A stretch of DNA of 64,000 nt from Nocardia terrae (GCF_009760405.1 NZ_WRPP01000014.1:1-64000), one strand, 5' to 3'. Shown: positions 16,818 to 24,533, counted from the first letter of the stretch. Program-made: numbers and translations. Notes: a model not told the origin generated them from the letters alone.

Positions 16818-18221
16818 GTGACTTCCCACTACGATGTCGTCGTTCTCGGCGCTGGTCCCGGCGGTTACGTCGCCGCGATTCGTGCCGCTCAACTCGGCCT
16901 GCGAACAGCGATTGTCGAGAAGCAATACTGGGGTGGCGTGTGCCTGAACGTGGGCTGCATTCCGTCCAAGGCGCTGCTGCGCAACGCCGAACTGGCTCAT
17001 ATCTTCACCAAGGAAGCGAAGACCTTCGGTATCTCGGGTAACGCGACCTTCGACTTCGGCGCGGCGTTCGACCGCAGCCGCAAGGTCGCGGACGGCCGGG
17101 TCAAGGGCGTCCACTTCCTGATGAAGAAGAACAAGATCGACGAGTTCGACGGGACGGGCACGTTCACCGGTCCGAAGTCGCTGTCGGTCGCGCTGACCAA
17201 GGGCGGCACCGAGGAGATCACGTACGACAACGTGATCATCGCGACCGGTACCGAGACCAAGCTGCTGCCGGGCACCTCGCTGTCGGCCAACGTGGTCACC
17301 TACGAGGAGCAGATCCTCACCCGCGACCTGCCGGGCTCCATCCTCATCGTGGGCGCGGGCGCCATCGGCATGGAGTTCGGCTACGTCCTCAAGAACTACG
17401 GCGTGGACGTGCGCATCGTCGAATTCCTCGACCGCGCACTGCCGAACGAGGACGCCGACGTCTCCAAGGAGATCACCAAGGCGTACAAGAAGCTCGGCAT
17501 CACCATCACCACCGGTGCGGCCGTGCAGTCCATCGACGACGACGGGTCGAAGGTCACCGTCGCCATCAAGGACAACAAGTCCGGCGCGATCGAGACCGTC
17601 ACGGTCGACAAGGTGCTGCAGGCCGTCGGCTTCGCGCCCCGCGTCAAGGGCTACGGCCTGGAGGCCGCCGGCGTGCAGCTCACCGACCGCGGGGCCATCG
17701 CGATCGACGAGTACATGCGCACCAACGTCCCCGGCATCTACGCCATCGGTGACGTCACCGCCAAGCTGCAGCTCGCGCACGTGGCCGAGGCCATGGGCGT
17801 CGTCGCCGCCGAGACCATCGCCGGCGCCGAGACCCAGTCGCTCGGCGACTACCGCATGATGCCGCGCGCCACCTTCTGCCAGCCGCAGGTCGCCTCCTTC
17901 GGCCTCACCGAGCAGCAGGCCCGCGACGAGGGCTACGACGTCAAGGTCGCCACCTTCCCGTTCACCGCGAACGGCAAGGCGCACGGCCTCGGCGACGCCC
18001 AGGGCTTCGTCAAGCTCGTCTCCGACGCCAAGTACGGAGAACTGCTGGGCGGCCACCTGATCGGCCCGGACGTCTCCGAGCTGCTGCCCGAACTGACCCT
18101 GGCCCAGAAGTGGGACCTCACGGTCAACGAGGTGGCTCGCAACGTCCACACCCACCCGACCCTGTCGGAAGCCATCCAGGAAGCGATCCACGGCCTCGCA
18201 GGCCACATGATCAATTTCTAA
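16818..18221 (+). CDS. lpd: dihydrolipoyl dehydrogenase
   Basis: 467 residues. FAD site GAGPGGYVAA (about 11-20), redox disulfide GGVCLNVGC (Cys42, Cys47), NAD site GAGAIGMEFG, second FAD motif YAIGDVT, and the C-terminal active-site HTHPTLSEA. This is the E3 subunit of 2-oxoacid dehydrogenases and, in mycobacteria, of the peroxynitrite reductase system. GTG 16818 has TAGTCT at 16805-16810 and no ribosome-binding site, suggesting a leaderless mRNA. Its position upstream of ramB, aceA and fadB2 in the same orientations parallels M. tuberculosis lpdC (Rv0462). Confidence 0.95.
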   Translation: MTSHYDVVVLGAGPGGYVAAIRAAQLGLRTAIVEKQYWGGVCLNVGCIPSKALLRNAELAHIFTKEAKTFGISGNATFDFGAAFDRSRKVADGRVKGVHFLMKKNKIDEFDGTGTFTGPKSLSVALTKGGTEEITYDNVIIATGTETKLLPGTSLSANVVTYEEQILTRDLPGSILIVGAGAIGMEFGYVLKNYGVDVRIVEFLDRALPNEDADVSKEITKAYKKLGITITTGAAVQSIDDDGSKVTVAIKDNKSGAIETVTVDKVLQAVGFAPRVKGYGLEAAGVQLTDRGAIAIDEYMRTNVPGIYAIGDVTAKLQLAHVAEAMGVVAAETIAGAETQSLGDYRMMPRATFCQPQVASFGLTEQQARDEGYDVKVATFPFTANGKAHGLGDAQGFVKLVSDAKYGELLGGHLIGPDVSELLPELTLAQKWDLTVNEVARNVHTHPTLSEAIQEAIHGLAGHMINF

Positions 18222-18270
18222 CTCGCAGAAGCTCTCAGGGGCTTCGCCCCCGAACCCCCTCGGGATTTCG

Positions 18271-18563
18271 GGCGCGAGCTCCGGACCCCCAGAGATAGCG
18301 GGCGCGAGCTCCGGACTCCGGGGACAGCGGGCGCGAATTCCGGACCCCGGGGATGGTAGGCGCGAGCTCCGGACTCCGGGGACAGCGGGCGCGAGTCTCC
18401 GGATCCCGGGGATGGTGGGCGCGAGCTCCGGACTCCGGGGACAGCGGGCGCGAGCTCCGGACCCCGGGGATGGTAGGCGCGAGCTCCGGAGTCCGGGGAC
18501 AGCGGGCGCGAATTCCGGACTCCGGGGACAGCGGGCGCGAGTCTCCGGATCCCGGGGATGGTG
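18271..18563. repeat. 29/30-bp GC-rich tandem repeat array, 10 units
   Basis: Units begin GGCGCGA at 18271, 18301, 18330, 18359, 18388, 18418, 18447, 18476, 18505 and 18534, with a partial eleventh at 18564. Three sub-types alternate: ending GGGGACAGC, GGGGATGGT, and a 30-bp form with AGTCTCCGGATCC. Most units contain a small palindrome, CCGGA-N-TCCGG. There are no unique spacers, so it is a minisatellite. It fills most of the gene-free stretch 18222-18643, inside the probable 3' UTR of lpd. Confidence 0.9.
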
Positions 18564-18590
18564 GGCGCGGAGCCCTGCCTTCGAACGACG

Positions 18591-18628
18591 GCCCTGTGTC
18601 AGCGGAAACGCTGGCACAGGGCCTTTTT
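18591..18628 (+). terminator. rho-independent terminator downstream of lpd and the repeat array
   Basis: GCCCTGTGTCAGCG pairs with CGCTGGCACAGGGC (14 bp, one G-T wobble), loop GAAA, then CTTTTT. This is the only terminator in the window with a classic T run plus tetraloop, and it points in the lpd direction. Confidence 0.88.
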
Positions 18629-18643
18629 CATGGCTTTGCGAGG

Positions 18644-19123
18644 TCAGTCCGCCAGGTGTAGGCGACGGTGGAGGGCGTAGACGCGGTCGGTGAGTTCGGG
18701 GAAGGGGCCGGAGACGGGGATGTTGGGGGCGACCTCTCGGATGGAGAGGGGGCGGACCGGGCCCGCGGGGACGCCGAATTCGTTGAGCCACTCCAGAAGT
18801 TGAGTGGTGGAGGCGGCGTAGACGATGCGGCCCAGGCCGACCCACGCGTGGGCGGCCGAGCACATGGGGCAGTGTTCGCCGGAGGTGTAGACGGTCGCGG
18901 TGGCTCGATCCTCGGGGGTGAGGTTTTCACCGGCCCAGCGGGCCAGGTCGAATTCGGGATGGCGGGTCTGATCGCCGCCGGACACGCGATTACGGTCCTC
19001 CGCCAGCACTTTTCCGTTCGCGTCCACGAGCAGCGAGCCGAACGGCTCATCGCCCGCGTCCAACGCCTCTTCGGCCAGTTCGACGCAGCGTTCGAGGTAG
19101 TGCAGATCGGTATCGGCGGGCAT
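18644..19123 (-). CDS. nucleoside/guanine deaminase-like protein (CDA zinc family)
   Basis: 159 residues with the cytidine-deaminase-like zinc signature: HPEF (His ligand and catalytic Glu, about residue 55) and EHCPMC (two Cys ligands). The length and the DANGKVLAEDRNRV strand suit the guanine/tRNA-adenosine deaminase branch. HPE replaces the commoner HAE, and the residue before the first Cys is His instead of Pro. The substrate cannot be fixed; guanine, cytosine or other aminated bases are possible. It converges on the lpd terminator. Confidence 0.8.
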   Translation of the reverse strand: MPADTDLHYLERCVELAEEALDAGDEPFGSLLVDANGKVLAEDRNRVSGGDQTRHPEFDLARWAGENLTPEDRATATVYTSGEHCPMCSAAHAWVGLGRIVYAASTTQLLEWLNEFGVPAGPVRPLSIREVAPNIPVSGPFPELTDRVYALHRRLHLAD

Positions 19124-19189
19124 GGGACTCCTCCATCTCGTAATGGGCCGCTCCCGAGTTCCGGTGGGTCCGGGGCTTGCCCGCGTTCT

Positions 19190-19255
19190 TGCGGGATCCG
19201 GGGGCAGGCCCCCGAAGTCTCGAGGAGGTTCGGGGGCGAAGCCCCTCAGAGTCCC
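19190..19255. repeat. GC-rich hairpins sharing a block with the lpd 3' end in inverse orientation
   Basis: GGGGGC-AG-GCCCCC is followed by GGGGC-GAA-GCCCC. The reverse complement of the second element and its flank (GGGGCTTCGCCCCCGAAC) recurs in forward orientation at 18236-18262 just after lpd. These two inverted copies bracket the repeat array and the deaminase gene. They probably act as terminators for the converging deaminase and HxlR neighbourhoods. Confidence 0.55.
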
Positions 19256-19266
19256 GAGAGTTGGGT

Positions 19267-19665
19267 CTATTCGCGGTGGTACTTCGTCTGCGCGGTGGTG
19301 ATGGCGTCGATGTTCGACTCGAGGATGTCGATGAGGCCGAGGAGTTGGTCGGCCACCTGCGCGCCCAGGTCGGTGAGGGTGTATTCGACGACCGGGGGGA
19401 TGGATTGCTGGACTTCGCGATTGACCATGCCGTCGCGTTCCAGGGTTTGCAGGGTTTGGGAGAGCATGCGCTCGGAGATGCCGTCGACGCGGCGGCGCAG
19501 GGCCGAGAAGCGGTAGGGGCCCTCGCGCAGGGCGGCCAGGGCGAGCACACCCCAGCGGCTCGCGACGTCCTGGAGGACGGGGCGGGAGGAGCAGTTGCGG
19601 GCGAAGACGTCGGCCTCCAGCGTGGGTTCGACCGCGAACGCCTGGTCGGGGGGCTGGGAGGTCAT
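19267..19665 (-). CDS. HxlR family transcriptional regulator
   Basis: 132 residues from ATG 19665 (ATG 19686 also in frame). The hallmark FARNCSSRPVLQDVASRWGVLALAALREGPYRFSALRRRVDGISERMLSQTL pattern, described by its parts here, carries the conserved Cys and the winged helix. Divergent from a QorB-type NAD(P)H-quinone reductase, as QorR and qor2 are in Corynebacterium glutamicum, where diamide-type oxidation of the Cys releases DNA. A palindrome in the shared promoter region is the likely operator. Confidence 0.88.
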   Translation of the reverse strand: MTSQPPDQAFAVEPTLEADVFARNCSSRPVLQDVASRWGVLALAALREGPYRFSALRRRVDGISERMLSQTLQTLERDGMVNREVQQSIPPVVEYTLTDLGAQVADQLLGLIDILESNIDAITTAQTKYHRE

Positions 19666-19716
19666 GAGATTCAGGTTACCTGTCATTCGGGTAGCGGTTT
19701 GGGAATGGGATGTGCT

Positions 19717-19731
19717 TACTATTAGTTAGTA
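19717..19731. promoter_or_regulatory. candidate HxlR operator
   Basis: TACTA-TTAGT-TAGTA, an inverted repeat with 5-bp arms in an AT-rich island, midway between the divergent HxlR and quinone-reductase genes. It resembles DUF24/HxlR sites, which carry TA-rich half sites around a short spacer. Confidence 0.6.
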
Positions 19732-19776
19732 CATGTCGAGAGTGCAGTTCATTCCCTGAAACCACTGGAGGAAGTC

Positions 19777-20628
19777 ATGACCGTCGCAGTCACCGGAGCA
19801 AGTGGGCAGCTGGGTCGTCTGGTCGTCGAGGCGCTGTTGAAGGACGGATCGCAGCCCGTGGTGGCCGTGGTCCGCGATTCCGCCAAGGTGGCCGATCTGG
19901 CCGAGCGCGGCGTCGAGGTGCGGACCGCGAGCTTCGACGATCCGGCGGCGCTGGAGCAGGCGTTCCAGGGTGTGGACCGGGTACTGCTGGTGTCCGGCAA
20001 CGAATTCGGCAAGCGGGTCGCCCAGCACACCAATGTGCTGCGCGCGGCCGAGGCGGCGGGTGTGAAACTGCTGGCCTACACCAGCATTCCGAAGGCCGAG
20101 GCCAACCCGCTGATCCTGGCCCAGGAGCACACCGGCACCGAGGCGGTGCTGGCCGAGGCGAAGATCCCGACGACCCTGCTGCGCAACAGCTGGTACTGGG
20201 AGAACTACACCGGCGGGCTGGCCCACGCGGTCGAGACCGGCACGCTCTACGGTGCGGCCCGCGACGGCAAGGTATCCGGCGCGTCCCGTGTCGACTACGC
20301 GGAGGCCGCGGCGCGCGTGCTCACGACCGATGGCCACGAGGGCAAGGTCTACGAGCTCGGCGGCGACGAGACGCTCAGCTATGCGGAACTGGCGCAGGTG
20401 ATCTCGGAGGTCTCCGGCAAGCCGGTGCGCTACCAGGACCTGCCGCAGGCCGATTATGCGGCCGCTCTACAGGGCGCGGGTCTGGACGCCGGGTACGCCG
20501 CGGTCCTGGCCGACGCCGACGCCGGTATCGCGGACGGCATCCTGAGCGTCGACTCCGGTGATCTGCAGCGCCTGCTGGGCCGCCCGTCGACCCCGGTCGC
20601 CGAGGTCTTCCGGGCCGCGTTGAGCTGA
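19777..20628 (+). CDS. NmrA-like NAD(P)H:quinone oxidoreductase (QorB/YtfG type)
   Basis: 283 residues. The N-terminal TGASGQLGRLVVEALL is the Rossmann nucleotide site, followed by the NmrA pattern without a catalytic YxxxK. LAYTSIPKAEANPLILAQEHTGTEAVL and LLRNSWYWENY are typical of QorB/YtfG quinone reductases. GGAGG lies 8 bases before the ATG. Control by the divergent HxlR regulator is inferred, giving an electrophile/quinone stress pair. Confidence 0.85.
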   Translation: MTVAVTGASGQLGRLVVEALLKDGSQPVVAVVRDSAKVADLAERGVEVRTASFDDPAALEQAFQGVDRVLLVSGNEFGKRVAQHTNVLRAAEAAGVKLLAYTSIPKAEANPLILAQEHTGTEAVLAEAKIPTTLLRNSWYWENYTGGLAHAVETGTLYGAARDGKVSGASRVDYAEAAARVLTTDGHEGKVYELGGDETLSYAELAQVISEVSGKPVRYQDLPQADYAAALQGAGLDAGYAAVLADADAGIADGILSVDSGDLQRLLGRPSTPVAEVFRAALS

Positions 20629-20647
20629 GGATCGGGACCGGCAGGCC

Positions 20648-21157
20648 CTAGTACCAGTTGTGGGCCTGCCAGAAGTCCCAGGCGGCGTTGGGGCTGCCGT
20701 AGCGCGCGACCATGTAGCGGTAGGCCCAGCGGATCTGGGTGAGCGGGTTGAACATCCAGTCCGGGCCCTCGCTGAACATCTTGTGCGCGGGCAGGGCCTG
20801 GGCCAGCCCGTAGGCGCCCGAGGTCGGGTTGATCGCGAAGACCTGCCAGTTGCTCTCGTGAGTGATGATCTCGTTGAAGGAATCCCACTGGTCACCGGGC
20901 ACCACGAAGCGGGCGACGGTCTGCAGGGCGGGCTTGGAGTAGCGCGCGGCCGAGCCGATGAGCTGGATGAGGCCGGCGGGATCCACCGGCAGTGCGGCGG
21001 GGATCTCCGAGGACTGCGCGATCGGGTTCGCGATATCGGTGCGCGCGTCGGCGCTGCCGATGGCGACGGTCAGCGGGGTCAGGGCGGCCATGAGCAGTCC
21101 GAGGAAAGCGACTCGGAGCGTGGGCTTCCTGAGGTCGGAGTCTTCGAAAACGGGCAA
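20648..21157 (-). CDS. secreted transglycosylase-like protein
   Basis: 169 residues from a TTG start. The TTG at 21157 follows GGAAGGA with 7-base spacing, whereas the upstream ATG 21205 has no ribosome-binding site. Residues ~13-38 are a signal segment (RVAFLGLLMAALTPLTVAIG, ending SADA). The C-terminal 75 residues match the SLT-like domain of actinobacterial peptidoglycan hydrolases: ITHESNWQVFAINPTSGAYGLAQ with catalytic Glu, then WAYRYMVARYGSP and the terminal WDFWQAHNWY. It would act on cell-wall glycan outside the membrane. Confidence 0.85.
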   Translation of the reverse strand: MPVFEDSDLRKPTLRVAFLGLLMAALTPLTVAIGSADARTDIANPIAQSSEIPAALPVDPAGLIQLIGSAARYSKPALQTVARFVVPGDQWDSFNEIITHESNWQVFAINPTSGAYGLAQALPAHKMFSEGPDWMFNPLTQIRWAYRYMVARYGSPNAAWDFWQAHNWY

Positions 21158-21222
21158 CGCCTGGTCCTTCCGTTCTGCGCAACGCCCAATGGTCACAACA
21201 AGCACGAAAAAACAGACATATC

Positions 21223-21237
21223 TTTCGTCAGACGAAA
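21223..21237. promoter_or_regulatory. perfect 15-bp palindrome upstream of the transglycosylase gene
   Basis: TTTCGTCAGACGAAA has perfect 7-bp arms around one base, and a second overlapping inverted repeat, CGTCAG/CTGACG, extends it to 21243. It lies 66 bases upstream of the TTG start in an AT-rich stretch. It could be an operator or a small transcript hairpin. No cognate regulator is visible. Confidence 0.45.
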
Positions 21238-21294
21238 CTGACGCTACGCCCTTTCAATTGGTGAGCCCGGGCGACACGCGGACGAAATGCCTGA

Positions 21295-22932
21295 TCAGCG
21301 TGGAGTGTCGGGGTGCTCGGCCCGGTCGAGCAGCAGCTTGTGCTCGGTCTCATTGGCCGTCAGTTCGGCCGCGCGGTGAAAGGCGGCCCGCGCCTCGTCG
21401 CCGCGGCCCAGCCGTGCCAGCAGATCCCCGCGTACCGCGTGCAGCAGGTGGTAGTCGTCGAGCGCGCCGGTCTCGGCGATCGCGTCGACCAGCTCGAGTC
21501 CGGCCGCCGGACCGTGCACCATGGCGACCGCGACCGCGCGGTTCAGCTCCACTACCGGTGACGGAAACCGTTGCGCGAGTATCGCGTACAGTCCGGCGAT
21601 GCGACGCCAGTCGGTGTCCTCGCCGGTCACGGCCATGGCGTGCACGGCCGCGATGGCGGCTTGCAGCGCGTAGCGCCCCGGCTCACGATCCCGCGTGCGG
21701 TTCACCGTGTGCGCGCGGGCGAGGGCGGTGAACCCGCGCTGGATATAGAGCCGGTTCCAGCGGGAGCGATCCTGATCCGGCAGCAGGACCAGGCCGCCGT
21801 CGGAGTCGCTGCGGGCCGTGGAGCGTGACGCCTGGAGTTCGATCAGCGCCGCCAGCCCGTGCACTTCGGGCTCGTCGGGCAGCAACCCGGCCAGGATGCG
21901 CGCCAATCGCAGTGCGTCCTCGCACAATTCGGTGCGTACCCACCGCTCCCCGGCCGTCGCCGTGTACCCCTCGTTGAAGATCAGGTAGATGACCTCGAGC
22001 ACCGAGTCCAGGCGCGAGGTCAACTCGGCGCCCTCGGGCACCTCGTAGGGCACCCGCTTCGCCGCGATGGTGCGTTTGGCCCGCACGATGCGTTGCGCCA
22101 CGGTCGATTCCGGCACCAGGTAGGCGCGCGCGATCTCCGCGGTGGTCAACCCGCCCACCATGCGCAGGGTAAGCGCGGCCCGCGCGGGCGGCGACAGCAC
22201 GGGGTGGCAGGCCGTGAAGATCATCCGCAGCAGATCGTCGGCAATGGTGGGCTCCGGCTCGCCGGAAGGCTGCTCGGCGGTGAGCACCTCCCGCCCGAGC
22301 AGCTCCAGCTTGCGCGCGAAGTTGGCATCGCGCCGAATCCGGTCCACCGCACGGTGTTTCGCGGTCAGCATGAGCCACCCGCCCGGATTCGGCGGGACTC
22401 CGTCGCGCGGCCACTGTTCCAGCGCCGCGACGAGAGCATCCTGAGCGAGCTCCTCGGCGGTAGCGATATCCCCGACCAACCTGGTCAGCCCCGCCACCAG
22501 CCGGGGCCACTCGATCCGCCACGCCGCCTCCACCGCCCGCCGGGCACGCTCCCCGGGCGAGCGTGGCTCGGCCGCCGCATCCGTGGTCGAGGACCGGTCG
22601 GCCGCCGTGGGCTCGGTCGAGGGCTGGTCGGCCACCACGGACCCGGGTAGGTGTTGGTCGGCTGCCGTGGGCTCGGTCGAGGGCTGGTCGGCCACCACGG
22701 ACCCGGGTAGGCGTTGGTCGGCTGCTGCGGGCTCGGTCGAGGGTTGGTCGGTTGCCGCGGGTCCGGGCAGGGGTTGGTCGGCTGCCGCGGGTCCGGGTAG
22801 GCGTTGCTCGGCTGCTGCGGGGGAGGACTGCTCGGGTGCCGCGGACGTGGGTGAAGGTTGCACGGGCGACCGCCGGGCAGGGGTGGGTTGCTCGGCGGAG
22901 AGGTGCTCCGGTGGCCAGTGTTCGGGGGTCAC
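21295..22932 (-). CDS. ECF42-type RNA polymerase sigma factor with a repetitive N-terminal extension
   Basis: 545 residues. Sigma region 2 starts at about 132 (AVEAAWRIEWPRLVAGLTRLVGD, AEELAQDALVAALEQWP), and region 4 contains TTAEIARAYLVPESTVAQRIVRAKR. A ~250-residue TPR-like C-terminal domain follows (FNEGYTATAGERWVRTELCEDALRLARIL; AILAQRFPSPVVELNRAVAVAM), the mark of ECF42. As in that group, a DGPF/YCII gene sits beside it. Residues 1-130 are an unusual Pro/Ala/Gln-rich segment with 20-residue repeats. There is no anti-sigma gene, as expected for ECF42. GTG 22932 lies inside a hairpin, so the true start is uncertain. Confidence 0.85.
   Translation of the reverse strand: MTPEHWPPEHLSAEQPTPARRSPVQPSPTSAAPEQSSPAAAEQRLPGPAAADQPLPGPAATDQPSTEPAAADQRLPGSVVADQPSTEPTAADQHLPGSVVADQPSTEPTAADRSSTTDAAAEPRSPGERARRAVEAAWRIEWPRLVAGLTRLVGDIATAEELAQDALVAALEQWPRDGVPPNPGGWLMLTAKHRAVDRIRRDANFARKLELLGREVLTAEQPSGEPEPTIADDLLRMIFTACHPVLSPPARAALTLRMVGGLTTAEIARAYLVPESTVAQRIVRAKRTIAAKRVPYEVPEGAELTSRLDSVLEVIYLIFNEGYTATAGERWVRTELCEDALRLARILAGLLPDEPEVHGLAALIELQASRSTARSDSDGGLVLLPDQDRSRWNRLYIQRGFTALARAHTVNRTRDREPGRYALQAAIAAVHAMAVTGEDTDWRRIAGLYAILAQRFPSPVVELNRAVAVAMVHGPAAGLELVDAIAETGALDDYHLLHAVRGDLLARLGRGDEARAAFHRAAELTANETEHKLLLDRAEHPDTPR
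22611..22810. repeat. 60-bp in-frame tandem repeat inside the sigma factor gene
   Basis: 22621-22680 and 22681-22740 are nearly identical 60-bp units. Flanking sequence on both sides carries diverged copies, and each unit has a weaker 30-bp sub-period (GGTTGGTCGG-type cores). It encodes the 20-residue protein repeat containing ADQ, LPGS and VVADQPSTEP. Being a multiple of three, copy-number change would keep the frame. Confidence 0.88.
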
Positions 22933-22962
22933 GCGCGGGCCGTCCGGTGCGCGTGACCCCCG
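22923..22962 (-). promoter_or_regulatory. 14-bp hairpin overlapping the sigma factor start codon
   Basis: CGGGGGTCACGCGC (22923-22936) pairs perfectly with GCGCGTGACCCCCG (22949-22962), leaving a 12-base loop. The GTG start at 22932-22930 and the bases in front of it are inside the stem. It lies between the YCII and sigma genes, so it can act as an intergenic terminator or hide the sigma translation start. Confidence 0.65.
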
Positions 22963-22978
22963 AGTGCGGGTGGCGGAT

Positions 22979-23332
22979 TCAGCTCTGGCCGCCTTCGACC
23001 TTCCGCACCTCGACTTCGATGTTCCATTCGGGTCCGTGGACGCGCAGGAATCGGCTCGCCCATTCCACCGCCTCCTCCGTCGACCGGGTCTGCAGCAGAC
23101 AGTAGCCGCCGATGATCTCCTTGGACTCGGTGAAGGGGCCGTCGAGGACGGTTTGCGCGCCGGCGGTCTGCCGGATGCGGACGGTCTCCTCGACGCCGAG
23201 GCCCGCGGTGTCGAGCAGGACGCCCGCTTTGGTCATCTCCTCGATGAGGGTGTTCATGTCGTTGATCAGCGTCTCGCTCGGACCCTCCGGCGCCTGGGCG
23301 GGGTCGAGGCGAATCAGCACCATGTGTCGCAT
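22979..23332 (-). CDS. YCII/DGPF domain protein, ECF42 partner
   Basis: 117 residues with the DGPFTESKE motif and the YCII-type ferredoxin-like fold (MVLIR at the start, EEAVEWASRF later, EVEVRKVE at the end). Genes of this family sit next to ECF42 sigma factors and are the main characterised targets of that group. Here it is directly upstream of the sigma gene, same strand, 46-base gap. The biochemical role of DGPF proteins is unknown. Confidence 0.88.
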   Translation of the reverse strand: MRHMVLIRLDPAQAPEGPSETLINDMNTLIEEMTKAGVLLDTAGLGVEETVRIRQTAGAQTVLDGPFTESKEIIGGYCLLQTRSTEEAVEWASRFLRVHGPEWNIEVEVRKVEGGQS

Positions 23333-23347
23333 TGTCGAATTCTCCTG

Positions 23348-23923
23348 TCAGGCAACCTGGTAGCGGGTGTACACGGCACCGGAGTCGAAGATCTTCGTCT
23401 CCTGCAGGTTCAGTTCCAGTGTGGGCTTGTCGAGGAACAGCGGGGTGCCCGCCCCGACCGTCACCGGGTGGATGATGATCCGGTACTCGTCGATGAGCCC
23501 GGCTTCGGCGAACCAGTGCGTCAGGGTAGGGCTGCCGTAGATGACCAGTGCGCCGCCGTTCTCGGCCTTCAATTCCTTGATCCGCGCGGCCCCGTCGCCC
23601 GCGATGATCCGGGTGTTGTGCCACTTCGGGTCGGTGAGCGTCGTCGAGAAGGCGATCTTGTCGACATTGGTGACCCATTCGGCGTGGTTGAGATCGTGTG
23701 CCGTGGCGTCCGGATTGTCCGGCACCGACGACCAGTGGTCGCGCATGCCCTCGAAGGTCTTGCGGCCGTAGACGGCGGTCTGGACGTCGGCCCGGATGTG
23801 GTCGTCGTGGAACGAGCCCATGTCCGGGCTGTAGCCGCGGTGGGTCCACTCCAGTCCCATGCCGGTGTTCGAGGCCGCGAAGCCATCGAGGGTCATGTGC
23901 GAGAAAGCCACTACCTTGCGCAT
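23348..23923 (-). CDS. dihydrofolate reductase/RibD C-terminal-like family protein
   Basis: 191 residues. MRKVVAFSHMTLDGFAA opens a DHFR-like fold, TAVYGRKTFEGM matches the cofactor-loop region, and GGALVIYGSPTLTHWFAEAGLIDEYRIIIHPVTVGAGTPLF is the characteristic C-terminal half. These proteins are usually NADPH-dependent reductases of unknown substrate. It ends 16 bases before the YCII start and is probably in the same operon as the YCII and sigma genes, which also fits ECF42 neighbourhoods. Confidence 0.85.
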   Translation of the reverse strand: MRKVVAFSHMTLDGFAASNTGMGLEWTHRGYSPDMGSFHDDHIRADVQTAVYGRKTFEGMRDHWSSVPDNPDATAHDLNHAEWVTNVDKIAFSTTLTDPKWHNTRIIAGDGAARIKELKAENGGALVIYGSPTLTHWFAEAGLIDEYRIIIHPVTVGAGTPLFLDKPTLELNLQETKIFDSGAVYTRYQVA

Positions 23924-24032
23924 CGGAATCCTTCCGTCGAAGTGCGGGACCCTGGTTGGTCCTCATCTACTCCTCGATCGGGCCCGGCGGGAATCGACAC
24001 GGTCGGCAGAATTTATTTTTCGCCGGTTTCGA

Positions 24033-24410
24033 TCACACCCACTGAACCAGTTGGATGACGATCCCGTTGGGGTCCAGGGCCTGGAAGTAGCGCTCGCCCC
24101 ACGGTTCGGTCTCGATGGGCGTCACGATCGGCACGCCCTCCTGCCGGACGCGCTCGTACTCCGCGTCGATGTCGTCGACGACGAAGGCGACCAGCAGGCC
24201 CTCGCCCGCGCTGCCCGCGATGCGCTCCGGTTTGAAGCTGCCCAGTCCGGTGCGCAGGTAGACGATGTCGAATCCGGCGTCGTCACGGGTCACGTTGACG
24301 AAACCGTCGGCCGACATCTTCTCGGTGAAGCCGAAGTGGTCGATGAGGAACTTCGCCGAGGCGGTCGGGTCGGGCACGTTCAGGGAGAGGCAGGAAGCGG
24401 TGATGTTCAA
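24033..24410 (-). CDS. VOC family (glyoxalase/bleomycin-resistance-like) protein
   Basis: 125 residues with two beta-alpha-beta-beta-beta halves (ASCLSLNVPDPTASAKFLIDHFGF; LLVAFVVDDIDAEYERVRQEG) and the terminal FQALDPNGIVIQLVQW with its metal-ligand-type residues. VOC proteins range from glyoxalases to drug-binding proteins; the substrate is unknown. Divergent from a TetR regulator, with a strong palindromic operator in the shared region, so control by that TetR is likely. Confidence 0.85.
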   Translation of the reverse strand: MNITASCLSLNVPDPTASAKFLIDHFGFTEKMSADGFVNVTRDDAGFDIVYLRTGLGSFKPERIAGSAGEGLLVAFVVDDIDAEYERVRQEGVPIVTPIETEPWGERYFQALDPNGIVIQLVQWV

Positions 24411-24440
24411 GAGTCCTCCTAGGTGGCATCAATTAACTCT

Positions 24441-24465
24441 GTACTAAGTACGCTGTACTTTGTAC
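24441..24465. promoter_or_regulatory. 25-bp composite palindrome, probable TetR operator
   Basis: GTACTAAGTAC (24441-24451) is an 11-bp palindrome; three bases later GTACTTTGTAC (24455-24465) is a second. Together they form one larger dyad centred on base 24453, with four GTAC half sites. This arrangement could take two TetR dimers. It sits 31 bases upstream of the VOC start and 69 bases upstream of the TetR start. Confidence 0.75.
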
Positions 24466-24533
24466 GGAAATTCCGGATCGGGTGCAATGTGGCGACTGTC
24501 ACACCGATACGATCGGCGGCGGAGGTGAGGCGA

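Noticed and set aside
18271..18563. CRISPR-like periodic array
   Set aside because: Units are contiguous 29/30-bp tandem copies with no unique spacers and no cas genes nearby; it is a minisatellite.
21158..21294. ydaO-type (c-di-AMP) riboswitch before the transglycosylase gene
   Set aside because: Such switches are common before actinobacterial wall hydrolases, but the leader is short and lacks the expected conserved blocks; only simple palindromes are present.
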